A DNA stretch of 64,000 nucleotides, from positions 184,792,788 to 184,856,787 of the forward strand of contig CM076194.1 of the NCBI GenBank assembly GCA_038277395.1. Reading direction: 5' to 3'. Numbering within the stretch: position 1 is the stretch's first letter; every line of letters starts with the position of its first letter. The position numbers and the translations under genes are program-made. The notes beneath the pieces were generated by a model. It was given only the letters and a program-made list of their open reading frames with translations, was not told the DNA's origin and did not search any database. The stretch comes from Dryocosmus kuriphilus. Its lineage: Eukaryota > Arthropoda > Insecta > Hymenoptera > Cynipidae. Of the stretch, positions 32,291-43,451 are shown one piece after another.

Positions 32291-34800
32291 GATGGGAAGA
32301 TCAGGTACAGCAAGGGGAAGAGGCCTGGAAATTAATATGGAAAGAAGAAAAAAGAGAAGAATTACAGAATAAGCTACAGGAGAAATGGAAAGAATGGAAG
32401 AAAAAAAACCAAAAGGAAGACCCTGTGAAAATAATGGAAGAGATGGTGAAAATTATTAAGGAAACAGCAAAGAAAATAGGAATGATAAAATCGAATAAAA
32501 AATTAGCAGGAAGAAAACATCATGACAAGGAATACGCAAGAATGAAAAAGGAGGCAAGAAGGAAGTTAAGAAAATACAGACGCGCAAAGAAAGAAGAGAA
32601 AGAAAATAAAAGACGAGTGTACGTTACAGCTAGGACAGCACTCGGAAACTATCTCAAAAAAAGTGCAAAGGAATAGAAGGAAAAAAACTGAAAAAGGGTA
32701 GAGGAAAGCAAAACAATGAGTGATTTCTGGGAAGCAATAGGAGTCTACCGATCTAAAAGGAAAAGGAGAGGAAGAAAGAATAAGCAAAGAAAGCTGGGTA
32801 AACCACTTCAAAAAACTACTGAATGCATAAGAGGATTCGACGGAGACAGGAGAAGGAAATCATGAGCAAAGTGAAAGAGAGCAAGGAAATGGGAAGAAAA
32901 GGAGGCAGCAGAGGACGATTTCTTGAACCGGGCCACTGGAGTAGAAGAAGTGAGACATGCGCTGAAAAAGATGAAGACCAAAAAAGCGGCAGGGGAGGGT
33001 GGAATAACCGCAGAATTCTACAAGAATTTACCAGCAGAAGTAATGGTAGATCTATCAAATATTCTTAATGGACTGTGGAAGAAGGGGAAGCTGGGGACCA
33101 ACTAGAACATCGCGTGGATCTACCCAATCTACAAAAGCAGGGGACGAAGAAAAAACAGCGAACTGCAGGGGAGTTGCACTCCTAGATGTAGAATATAAGC
33201 TGTTAGCCACAATATTAGCCGAAAGATTGAGGGCGTGGATAGAAAAGGAGGGGAAAATAAGAGAAAGCCAAGCGGGATTCAGGAAGAAGAGGGGAACACG
33301 AGACCATGTTTTTGTCTTGAATTCACTGATAGGAAATCGATTGAAGAAAGAGAGAGGAAGATTAATGGCGGCCTTTGTGGATTTCAAGACAGCTTTCGAT
33401 TCAGTTGACAGAGATATCATGATAGAAAAGTTATAAGGGAGTAAGACAAGGATGTCCACTGAGCCCAATACTCTTCAAAATTTTTCTGGAGGACCTGGAC
33501 GAGGCACTGACCAAGAGAAAGGAAGGAGGAACGGTGATTGGAAAAACAAAAATCTTTGCAATGAAATTCACCGATGATTTGATACTGTTGGCAGAGGAGG
33601 CGGAAGGTCTGAGGCAAATGCTAAAAACATTGGAAAAATACATGAAGAAGAACAAAATAGAAGTAAACGTCGCAAAAACAAAAATAATGGTCTTCAGAAA
33701 AGGAGGGAAGCTCAAAAAAGAAGAGTCTTGTAACTACCGTGGGAAAGAACTCGAAATTGTCGGAACTTACAAGTACCTGGGTTTCTGGTTCTCTACGTCA
33801 GGCACTACAGTAGGCACATGAGAAATATGGCAGGAGAAGCTCAAAAAGCTACAAACGCTGGGTTCGGAGTGATGAAGAGGAGTAGAATAAAAGAGTTGAG
33901 GAGAAGAGCATACCTGTTCGACACTTTGGTTAAATCGGGATTCATGTACGGCGTGGAAATGTGGGGCTGGCATAAAACGGACGAATGGGAAAAACTGCAA
34001 GGAATGTATATGAAGATGATAATGGAACTGGACAGGACGACACCTGCTTACATATGGAGATTGGAGTCGGGGAGGACCAAAGTGGAAGTAGAAGCAAGAA
34101 GGAGGGCAGGAAGCCATTTGCTGGAGATAATGGATATGAAAGAAGAAAGATGGCCGAAGGTATGTCTGCTAGAAGAAATAAGAGGATTAGAAAATAACAG
34201 CCCCTCAGAGTGGGGAAAAGAGATGAGAGTGGCACTCGAAGAGATGGAGTTGGAAACTGGGCAATGGCTGAAAAAGCTAAAAGAAGAGAATGATGCAGAG
34301 CTTCAAGAACAACTTCTAAAGGGCGTGAAATGACGAAAGGAGCAAATTATGCTGGAAGACTGGAATAAGGCTACGGAATCTAGATACTGTAAGGGATACC
34401 ACCACTGGAAACAAGACCTGGAACAGAGAAATACTGGGAGAGGAAGGAGATGCCCGAAAAAGACAGAGAGCAATGGGCTAGGATGCGATGTTGGAACGTC
34501 GGGAAAACAGGAAATAAAGGCTACAAAATCATTAAGTGTAGGCTTTGCAATGAGAAAGATGAAACCCCGCAACATATAATATCCTGTGAAAAACTCGACG
34601 AATTCTTGGAAGACAGCGTGAGGGAATGGAGGAAAATATGGATGGAAGGAGACAATGGAGAAGAAAGGCTGAAAGAGGCGTTCAAAGGAAATGTTTTGAA
34701 AGAAATGTACGACCTCACTAGGGCGTTTGAAAATGAGGCCAGAAGGATTGCAGCGGGAGGAACAGCAGTGAGAGAGGAGAAAGAGGAAGAAGTGGAATAA
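32284..34800 (+). pseudogene. LINE ORF2: linker, reverse transcriptase, C-terminus
   Basis: Lys/Glu-rich linker at 32284-32676. RT from ~32935: VRHALKKMKTKKAAGEGGIT, then in shifted frame GVALLDVEYKLLATILAERL, SQAGFRKKRGTRDHVFVLNS and MAAFVDFKTAFDSVDR (first Asp block). At 33540-33600 FAMKFTDDLILLAEEAEGLR carries the TDD of the YxDD site. Then NVAKTKIMVFRKGGKLKKEE and LEIVGTYKYLGFWFS. The C-terminal part, 33818-34333 and 34450-34800, ends with a zinc knuckle CRLCNEKDETPQHIISCEKL. Between 33430 and 33520 the DIMIEKL to GVRQGCPLSP region is shortened. The lineage is a hymenopteran/insect-type LINE that I cannot place precisely. Confidence 0.85.
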
Positions 34801-35189
34801 AGGGAATATGAGACAATAAAAAAGTGTATGGACTAGAATGTTAGAATAAGAGAACTATGAATATTTGGAATTTAGAATTAAGATAAGTTAGGAATTGGAA
34901 TGTATTGAGTACTCTAAGCTCAGAAAGCATGAGTCGGAATAAATACTACTACTACTACTACTACTAACTGAATTTGTTTACGCATACACTATCGTCGGTG
35001 ACATATGTACTGCCTGTCACCTAACACGACCTTCTGATTGGTTAATCTTTAATTGTTAATTATTCGGTAATTATTAACTTTGTAAAAAAATTGTGTTATT
35101 ATTTTCGACTTCATTTTTTTTTTTTGGAATTCAAAAATATAAAAATTTATTTTGAGTAATGGGACACCTTGTATATATTACGCCCAACA

Positions 35190-35290
35190 TTACTTTAATG
35201 CGTGGGTCGCTCAGGACACACGAGGGTTTTCTCTTCCCGGCATTGTAATTTCATCGTACCCAGTGGCCACCTATTTCAAGGGATATATAT
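35190..35290 (+). repeat. 3' fragment of the R2/R4-like LINE family
   Basis: CACGAGGGTTT at ~35220, then GGCATTGTAATTTCATCGTAC and GGCCACC, match 29039-29096 of the LINE to the left of the fold-back element (same words, same order). Confidence 0.75.
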
Positions 35291-36660
35291 ATTGTAACTT
35301 TTCGTTTATATAAAAACAAGTCTTTTAAATAAAAAAATAGTTTAATCATTCTTTTTCTTAATAATAATAATTCTCATGATAAAGGTCAACTACTATGTAA
35401 TTATTCAGTTTATCCTGGCTAATTAAAGATTACACTTTTTGTTTTATAAAAGTCCCTATTCTAATAATATTAATCTTATGAGAGGATATAGGGTATCAAT
35501 AATCACTTTATTATTAAGGTACATAGATACTTTCTAATCAGTATTTAAATCGAAATGAATCACTAACTTTTCATATACAGTTTAGTGATTTTACGGAGAA
35601 TATGAGAAATAAATATCTCTTTATTTTTCCTGCTTAAATTGAACATAAAGGTAAATTACACACCTCAAACGCATATATTTATTTTATTTCAATAAAATAG
35701 ACCGAGATCATCAATACAACTGGTTACCTAACCAGTTATTATAAGCTGAGAGTTGTATTTATTTTATTTGTATTCCTATTAAAGGATTTCTTTCTGTAGA
35801 GTAAAGGTTTGGGACTTTAATTCCAAACAAAGGCGGTTTAGGCCAGCAGGGTGCCTCCCTGTCTGCTGTAGGTAATTTCTAAGTAAGATCTCTAAAATAT
35901 CCTAAAAATGCTTTCCATATAAGTTGAAAGTATAGGATAAATCCAGCTTCACACAGTATGGGATGTTTTTGCTTTAAGATATTACAAGAGATCTTTTATT
36001 TGTTGTAAGTAAATGTTTTTACTTTAATGATTTTAATGTAAATATTTCACTCATATTCTGACAATGTTTTCTATCTAAGTTGAAAGTGTAGGATTAATCC
36101 AGTTTTACATAGAATGGAATATTGTAGTTTTAGGATAATTCGGATTTCTCTACTCAATTAATTCTTAGTGAATTCATTCTTTCAATTGTTTCTTATTATC
36201 CTTTTTTTACTTTCTCTTCCCAATATGACGGTAATTGGAGGTAACCTCGTTACATTCTTTGGATCAGAGTCAGTTTGTTGAAACCGGATAACGAATAATT
36301 AAATATTTATTTTTAATCAATGGCACTCAGTATATAGTAATCAACAAAATTCGTTAATGAACTTTAGCTAAGCCTCAAAACACGATTTACTTTTACCAAA
36401 GTGGCGTTATCGCAGCACAGCTTGAGATTATCAGAAGTTCTTTTTGCTATAATATTATCCTTCTAGTGGGCAGAGATGGGAGATCATTTCATCCTGACCG
36501 GGATAATATATTATGAAGGACTTTCTAAGAGAGAGAGAGAGAGAGAGAGAGAGAGCCTTCTGATTCTGAAACTTGCTGGTAACCGTTTTCGCCTCCGTTT
36601 CTCCTTTTTATCTATTCTGTGACTATGTTTTCTAGCATAACCCTCACGTATGGAGGGTTA
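35291..36660. other. AT-rich unassigned region with a local duplication
   Basis: No gene recognised. Two ~80-bp segments are tandemly duplicated ~158 bp apart (35905-35985 and 36064-36140): AAGTTGAAAGTATAGGATAA in the first and AAGTTGAAAGTGTAGGATTA in the second, each followed by ATCCAG. A (GA)n run lies at 36528-36555. Confidence 0.5.
36528..36555. repeat. (GA)n microsatellite
   Basis: Uninterrupted GA run. Confidence 0.95.
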
Positions 36661-36694
36661 TCAATATACAGGCTGAGCAAAAAAAATGTACAGG

Positions 36695-36712
36695 TTATAT
36701 ATATATATATAT
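36695..36712. repeat. (TA)n run beside GCTCAGCCTGTATA-like sequence
   Basis: The region 36670-36712 reads GGCTGAGCAAAAAAAATGTA then (TA)n. GAGCAAAAAAAATC recurs at 38602 directly after the assembly gap. Confidence 0.6.
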
Positions 36713-36839
36713 GGAGCATTCTCCGTGAAATCAGCCACCTCACCCTCAAACTTCAATTTTTGAGATAAATGGACCGTATAGGGCTTCAAATTTTCGTTGA
36801 AGCTTCTAGTTCTTAGTGCCGTATGGTACTTTATGATTT

Positions 36840-37370
36840 TCAAAATGGCGGACCAACAATGGCCGCCACAAGAAAAAAACTGCTGAATTTAATCTCTTAT
36901 TTTTGATCTGATTCTTATAAAAAAATAATTTTTACTCTTGCAATTCACTTTTCAAGTGTTTTTGAGGTCGCTGATTATGAATTTTGTATTAGTTTAAAAA
37001 AATTCCAAGATAGCGAATCCAATATGGCCGCTGAAAAGTGTAAAAATCATTGTATGTAATAAAATACGAGTTGGGTATGCAATAAAGGGTTTTCGTGGTC
37101 GCGCGAATTTTGTATTATTTAAAAAAAATTCCAAGATGGCGAATCCAAGATGGCCGCTGAAAAGTGTAAATATCATTTTATGTCATAAAAGTACGAGCTG
37201 GATATGCAATAAAGGGTTTTCGGGGTTGCTTATTACGAATTTTCTATTAGTTTAAAAAAATTCCAAGATGGCGAATCCAAGTTGGCCGCTGAAAAGTGTA
37301 AAAATTATTTTACGTCATAAAAGAACGAGTTGGGTATGCAACAAAGGGTTTTCGGATTCGCTGATTTCTG
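36840..37370. repeat. ~124-bp tandem repeat, AATCCAAGATGGCCGCTG core
   Basis: Units near 37010, 37140 and 37270 share TTCCAAGATGGCGAATCC, AAGATGGCCGCTGAAAAGTG, TATGCAATAAAGGGTTTTCG and GGTCGCTGATTACGAATTTT. Word order parallels the array at 18960-19580. Confidence 0.85.
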
Positions 37371-38101
37371 ATCCAAGATGCCATACATTTTTTAGTGCTA
37401 CTAAAAATATCCAGAAGATATAACATTGATTTATGTGCTTCTGTGCCGTCGGCATTAGCGTTACCCAATGTGCACCACGAGGAGGTTGCGCGATCAGTAT
37501 TACACATCACTTGGCCCTGAAAAGGGCCGGTTTATATATTTGCAGTTTCGTATCTGATTATTTTTATTTGTCTTCGTACATTGACCATTTTATTCCATCG
37601 TTTTCCTTTGAATACCTTTTCATGTATACATTTTTCCTGCAATCAGCGGTAAACCCATGATGCTTAGAAATTTCTTTCAAATCTTCTATTTAATTTTCTT
37701 CTTACTTTATCGTGGCATTTCTTATCAAAGCAACACACATCGATCTTTTTAAAATGTTTTTTCACCCCACTTAAAAAGTGCTTCAGATGTTAGTATTGAT
37801 TCATTTGGCTTTGCAGAAAGACTTGCTCTGAAAGCTTCTCTTTTAAAATTTGCGCAACCTCCTCGTGGTGCACATTGGGTAACGCTAATGCCGACGGCAC
37901 ATAAATACATAAATCAATGCTATATCTTCTGGATATTTTTAGTAGCACTAAAAAATGTATGGCATCTTGAATCAGAATTAAGCGACTCCGAAAACCCTTT
38001 GTTCCATACCCAACTCGTTCTTTTATGACGTAAAATAATTCTTACACTTTTCAGCGGCAATCTTGGATTCGCTATCTTGGAATTTTTTTTAAATAATACA
38101 A
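37230..38101. repeat. Palindrome at the edge of the assembly gap
   Basis: 37230-37494 is repeated inverted at 37852-38101. TGCCGTCGGCATTAGCGTTA followed by CCCAATGTGCACCACGAGGA on the left matches its exact reverse complement at 37856-37900; AGTGCTACTAAAAATATCC matches at 37930-37950. Outer parts are units of the ~124-bp satellite. The right arm runs straight into the gap, so the full length is unknown. The ~360-bp centre has no recognised gene. Confidence 0.9.
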
Positions 38102-38601
38102 NNNNNNNNNNNNNNNNNNNNNNNNNNNNNNNNNNNNNNNNNNNNNNNNNNNNNNNNNNNNNNNNNNNNNNNNNNNNNNNNNNNNNNNNNNNNNNNNNNN
38201 NNNNNNNNNNNNNNNNNNNNNNNNNNNNNNNNNNNNNNNNNNNNNNNNNNNNNNNNNNNNNNNNNNNNNNNNNNNNNNNNNNNNNNNNNNNNNNNNNNNN
38301 NNNNNNNNNNNNNNNNNNNNNNNNNNNNNNNNNNNNNNNNNNNNNNNNNNNNNNNNNNNNNNNNNNNNNNNNNNNNNNNNNNNNNNNNNNNNNNNNNNNN
38401 NNNNNNNNNNNNNNNNNNNNNNNNNNNNNNNNNNNNNNNNNNNNNNNNNNNNNNNNNNNNNNNNNNNNNNNNNNNNNNNNNNNNNNNNNNNNNNNNNNNN
38501 NNNNNNNNNNNNNNNNNNNNNNNNNNNNNNNNNNNNNNNNNNNNNNNNNNNNNNNNNNNNNNNNNNNNNNNNNNNNNNNNNNNNNNNNNNNNNNNNNNNN
38601 N
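38102..38601. other. Assembly gap (500 N)
   Basis: Exactly 500 N, a common placeholder size. Open frames drawn across it have no meaning. Confidence 1.
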
Positions 38602-38834
38602 GAGCAAAAAAAATCAAAAAAATCTTGGAATTTTGAAATTTTTTTTAGTCTATCATTTATATCAGTGTGAAAAACTTCTCCATTGTCCTAACGTCTTTTG
38701 ACATATCTCTTACGGTTTTCGTGATATGAACAATTTTGGAAATTGGTAAATTCCATTACATAACCCTGACTGCATTTCTACTTGCTTATGGGTGAGAGAG
38801 AAGGGGTAAGGGTGGTGATTTCGTGTCTCTAACT
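38602..38834. other. Unassigned sequence after the gap
   Basis: Begins GAGCAAAAAAAATC; no gene recognised. Confidence 0.35.
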
Positions 38835-39215
38835 ATTGCGTACTAAAGTAAGCTTAGCACGGACATGAACCACGTCAATTCTCGAGGTATATAGTCTGGA
38901 ACAGAACCCTTCCTTATCGGCCAACGTTAAATAGCTTATTTCACGAGTTACAGATTTCTACCTTACCGACTGATGGTAACAAACTGCCACAGATTTCTAC
39001 CTTACCGACTGATGGTAACAAACTGTCATGTTTCTAATAGATCCAGAAACCCTACCTTACCGACCGAGGGTAATACCGACTGTCGATACTTAGCATGGAC
39101 ACACACCACTGAGGGAGTAGTGGCGCCATCTGTCGGCGGCAGCAGGAAGCTTGTCGTGCTGCCCCCGAAGCCCCCTTGCTATACTACTGCAGTTAGTTTA
39201 GAAACACGCTCCTTC
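38835..39215 (-). repeat. Outer inverted block T, left copy
   Basis: Mirrors 57515-57965. Shared words in opposite order include GAACAGAACCCTTCC, CCTTACCGACTGATGGTAAC, CAGAAACCCTACCTTACCGA, TACCGACTGTCGATACTTAG, ACCACTGAGGGAGTAGTG and CACGACAAGCTT (as its complement). Contains a tandem pair ACAGATTTCTACCTTACCGA / CTGATGGTAACAAACTG (38950-39020) and two copies of the 20-bp recurring motif (38854, 39090). Confidence 0.85.
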
Positions 39216-39520
39216 TAGACTCTAGACTCTAGACAGCAAAAATGCATTTCTGTTTAGGCTCGCTTTCATGGGAATTTACGCTCATAAAATGTCAAATTCC
39301 GAATCCTAATCCCTAGGCCGAATATTTACAATTGCAATATCCTTACAGAAAGATACTAAAATAACATCTTGTGTCCATAAAACAGGCTCTCGACATTCAG
39401 GAGACTTGGGTTAATCCTGCATCCGAAAAAGGTCCTTGAAGGCGTCAAATGCTTTTGGAGTGTATAACTGTAGACTGTAGAGCCTGTAGACTGTAGAGTG
39501 TAGAGTGCGTACACTGTAGA
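39205..39520. repeat. CTAGACT / TGTAGA simple repeats
   Basis: CTCTAGACTCTAGACTCTAG at ~39215-39235 and TGTAGACTGTAGAGCCTG with further TGTAGAG units at 39468-39510. The rest of the interval is unremarkable. Confidence 0.8.
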
Positions 39521-39554
39521 ATACCATTTTCACAAATGATTTACTTTTACCTGA

Positions 39555-42500
39555 AGACCTCAGTAGATGAGCAGGGTATTCCTGTTACCGACAGTTACCG
39601 ACATCAAAAGCTAGCTGTGCTAAGCTTCTAGAATATTCGGTGTGACGTCAATAAACATATTAAATAATTGTCAAGCACAAATTTGGCGTAAAGAACCCTC
39701 CCTCCTCCCCCCCTCTCAAACAATCTATTCATCAATAAGAGCATAGACCGTCCGACGTATGCGCAACGTTTTATAAATATGACGTTAGCTTCCCGTTGGC
39801 AAAATATCAAAGGAAAAGCGCTAAGAAATTTTTTATAAAAAATATCAAAGAAACGGGGTTTCACGAGTGACGCATAATGATTGAATATTTAAACAATCCA
39901 TTTGTTAACAAAATTGGAGACCACGCAACATGTAATATTACCTGCTCTTGGTGTCACATACTTTCAAATCAGATTAATTGCACTATATTTATTGGTAAAG
40001 TTCGTTTGTCGGGTAAAGATCAAAAGAAAGAAGTGATAAGGAATTTATTAATAAAAATATGAAAGAGATGGTGCCAGACGCATACCACATATTTATAGAT
40101 AAGAGCAAAGACCATCGAACGTATGCAGTACGTTTTTTTTCATTGATATCTAAATAAAGTTTTACCATATTTCATATATGAGCGGTAATTCGTTTTGTTG
40201 AATTGCTCAGAAAAAATCAAATGTCTAATATCTAGAATCCGTTTGTCGGCTATCATTAAAGAATTTATTATTAAAAACATCAAAGACATCATGAAAGACA
40301 AATGGCACATATTTATAGCAGTTTTAAACAATCCATTTATAGATAAGAGCAAAGACCATCAAACGTACGCGCTACGTTTTACTTTAGGTATTAGACATTT
40401 TATTATTTCAGATTAATTTAACAAAACGTACATCTAACGTCTGTGTGCAGAGGGTTCGATCGCACAAGTCACATGAGGTCATGTACAGGCAGGAAATCAG
40501 ATATTAAGTAAATTCCAAGATCTAAAGTTATTTATGAAATTTATGCTCTTATATTTTAGCCTAAAAAATATTTCCAAGAATTTTTTCAGGGTTACATTGA
40601 TCTGCTTCGTTTTACTCACCATACCAATAAATTATAAAGCTAGTATTACTTTACAACGATGAAGGAATATTCTCTCAATATGTATCCAGATTAAGCATTC
40701 TTTCATAGCAAATGTAACTCCAATATTGTAATATAATATGTTGTAATATAATATGATTCTTGTGGAAAAAGGGTTCATGTCCATGCTAAATAAAAAAATA
40801 ATTAGAAGAGCAATTGTACAGTTCAAAACATGTAGAAGTAATTTAAAGTCTTTCCTACATATTTATTATAGATAACAAGTAGTGTGATTTTAACATTTCT
40901 CATTGCGTTACATGATTTTAAGTATGTCATGTCTAACCAACTCTTGGTATTACGCTTTTCAAGAAAAACTACTGCAATATAATTTTATTAAATAATTGTT
41001 GAAAATCGTCTGTTAGTAAAGATCAAAGGGAGAACACTAAGGAATTAATACAGAGATGATGTAAGGTGAGTAAAGCACAACTATGAAATGTTTAAAAAAA
41101 TTATTTGCTTATAAATTTTAGACCCAACCAATGTTAGACTTAGGGTTTTGACTAATTCTTTGAAAATATAACGTCAGCTTCCTGTTAGAAAATATGAAAA
41201 GAAATCCACTAAGGAATTAGTTAATGAAAAAGCAAAGAAATAACTAGAGATGAATGATGCATACTTATGGAATATATAAACATTTAATTTGCTGATAAAA
41301 TCAAGACCAATCAACATAAGTCTTATGTTTTACGAAATACTTTGAAAATATCACAACATATTCCTCAAATGCTAAAACATAGTTTCAAAATGTTTAAATA
41401 GTGTGTTTACCAATAAAAATCGAAGAGTGAATCGGTAAGGAATAGGTTACTTAAAATCTTTGATCAGTGAAGAGAGGATGGTCCAATGCAAATATAACGT
41501 ACATAAGAATGATGTAATTTGGAGGCATGGAATCGAGTGTGAATTCTCGTAAAATAAACCTGAAGTTATAAACAGTCAAGCTGACTACAATATGCCCTAC
41601 TATACTATACTATATGGTGTAGTGGATGAAAGAGTTATTAAATCTGAACATTTTAATCTGCGCTTTGGTTTCTAGTATGATGCTGATTTGGTGTCAGTTG
41701 AGCAAGCTTCATTAAAGGACTCATACTTCCCATTTTAATTCCAAACTCTACATTTATTGTATTGAAAGAACTCAACCTGTACACCGATCAATGTCTTCAA
41801 TGAAGCAGTTTAAATGAATGAAACAGTTTATAGTTGGAACTATTGCTGAAGATTTGTGTGTTTAAAAGCGTGCAGTACGCAGTGTGAAAAAAATGTTGCA
41901 ATATATAAGGCAAAATTATGACAAAACTAAAGAAAAATGTTGTCATAAATAAGCTTTTCTCAAAACCTGTTTATAAATATTTACTGAGGAGGAGGAGGAC
42001 GTTATACTTAAATAAAATACACAAAATTTTGCACTCAACGATTACAAACCTTAGACCGTCAGTTAGAAACTCTAAAACTGAGATGAGTCTCTTGAATTTT
42101 TATAATAACCAAAATGAGTGCGGATGAAGGAAATTAAAAAGTAGATATAGGCATTTAAAATTATATTTCATAAACAAGTACTTATTAAGCTTAAAAAGTA
42201 CTTTTTTTTTAACTTATTAAAAAGAACTGTAAAATATTGAGTAATAGAAAAAAAAAACTATTTCGTACTTAGTGCTATGCTGGATCTATTTTTTTTTTAG
42301 TTTTAATTTACTGTAAATAATTCTGTTGCCTAATTCGTAGCACAACCTTTCAAAATCATTTTTATATTTACTGAGGAGGATTTAGTTAAATAAAATACTC
42401 AAAATGTTGAATTCAATTATTATTACACACCTTAGACCTCTTACATTTTATAATAATCAAACTGAGTTCGGGTAAAATAAATGAAGATGTAGATATACGT

Positions 42501-43400
42501 TTAAAAATTATATTTCATAAACACATATTTACAATGTTTAAAGATCACTTAGAATTTAACTTATTAAAAAATATAATAGTATAGAGTAATAGAAAATCCT
42601 ATTGCATACTTAGTACCCCATTGGGTCTATTTGATTATTTTTTTTACGAATTAGTGAGATAAAACTTGTAATCACATATATTACATGTGTTAATTCTACT
42701 ATTGGAAATAATAAACTAGCTTTTAAGCTATTAAAACCAGCTACTAAAAAATTATTTAATAATTCCAGCCTCTCTTATTTCATTAATGATTGAAATTATT
42801 GCAATGCATTATTTCTGTTACCATCTGCTTGAGATTGTTGAAGGAACCGCAATCGATCTACCAAATAAGTCAGCTACATAAACTTTATAATCCTCTGTAA
42901 GAAACATTGAAATAATCTTTAACACAGCAGAGTAATATACTAAAAATCCAATTCACTTAGCTGAACACTGCAATAATAGCATGCTTAGTGAAGTATTGAT
43001 AGTATTAAAATATGCTATTATCAATGGAAAAAAGCATATTTTTCTTCAGCCAACATTGAACTCTATTTAAAACAAATCTACTTCAAGAGATAACAAGGCA
43101 AACTAAATTAATAATGAATAGAGTGCACCACCATCAACCAAGTTGCTTTTCTTGTATAGTTATAAGCACGTTTCTTTTGTATTTTTTACTAGATGTGAGC
43201 TTTGTCTTCCAAATAGATTTCTAATATTGATTCCTGTACTAATTAGATGAAATGGTTGATTTCTTGCATACTGGTATAAGGGATTTTTTCAATGATATTA
43301 ACACTGAAATTAACCTCAATTAACTATTAAAAATGTGTGACGAAGAGATTGGGGGTGAGGAGGAGGAGGTGGAGGAGAGGAGGAGGAGGAGGATGATATA
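39555..43400 (+). repeat. Giant palindrome, left arm (~3.8 kb)
   Basis: Each successive stretch is found reverse-complemented in 44405-49195. Examples: the segment with AATATTCGGTGTGACGTCA (39631) matches at ~49083; TTGGAGACCACGCAACATG (39893) at ~48815; CACATGAGGTCATGTACAGG (40470) at ~48255; AAATATTTCCAAGAATTTTT (40567) at ~48165; TAATAGCATGCTTAGTGAAG (42973) at ~46605; AACCTCAATTAACTATTAAA (43312) at ~44475. Identity is ~90% or better by eye. A ~0.9-kb portion (41200-42125) is absent from the right arm; it partly duplicates 42360-42560. No substantial gene is found within the arm. Confidence 0.95.
40195..40416 (+). CDS. 73-codon ORF conserved in both palindrome arms
   Basis: MLNCSEKIKCLISRIRLSAI... 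with the word LNNPFIDKSKDH; the mirrored arm has the equivalent open frame on the minus strand at 48322-48543 with about six amino-acid changes. The word and its neighbours (KEFIIKNIKDIMKDKWHIF) recur in broken form through 39710-40100 at ~60-75-codon spacing, so this may be one unit of an old repeat-containing protein. It may equally be a by-product of arm similarity. No family recognised. Confidence 0.25.
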   Translation: MLNCSEKIKCLISRIRLSAIIKEFIIKNIKDIMKDKWHIFIAVLNNPFIDKSKDHQTYALRFTLGIRHFIISD

Positions 43401-43451
43401 TAAATTCAACACTAGTGACTGAACTGTCATTCGTGCTGTGGCAGTGATAAA

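Larger units (their letters stand above)
31016..34962 (+). mobile_element. Near-full-length LINE with duplication ACTAACT
   Basis: ACTAACT flanks the element at 31009-31015 and 34963-34969. The element ends in an (ACT)n tail at 34945-34962, carries ORF1-like and ORF2 sequence on the plus strand, and starts with a GC-richer 5' leader (GGAGATTGGCCCGTGCCCG). Length is 3947 bp. It is younger than the fold-back element it split. Many frame breaks mean it is no longer active. Confidence 0.85.
29452..35126. mobile_element. Fold-back element with ~0.5-kb inverted arms, split by a LINE
   Basis: Left arm 29452-29952. Right arm is 30684-31015 continued at 34970-35126. Matching words in mirrored order include GTCGAAAATAATAA, AAAGATTAACCAATCAGAAG, GGCAGACAGTACAT, GATCATTTTTCCAGGAG, AACTTCACACTTCGAC, AAGCCAATAAATCAACATTG and CTTGAATTATTTTGAATTT. 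The arms agree at roughly 85-90% by eye. Joining the right arm across the LINE restores perfect register. Between the arms lie tandem repeats of ~250 bp. No transposase is present, so it is non-autonomous. The outer target duplication could not be read because the flanks are A/T-only. Confidence 0.85.

Noticed and set aside
32566..34235. Minus-strand ORFs in 32.5-34.7 kb
   Set aside because: Shadows of the Lys/Glu-rich LINE ORF2 on the plus strand (Ser/Phe/Leu-rich complements).
38072..38670. ORFs of 172-197 codons around 38.1-38.7 kb
   Set aside because: They consist almost wholly of the N gap.
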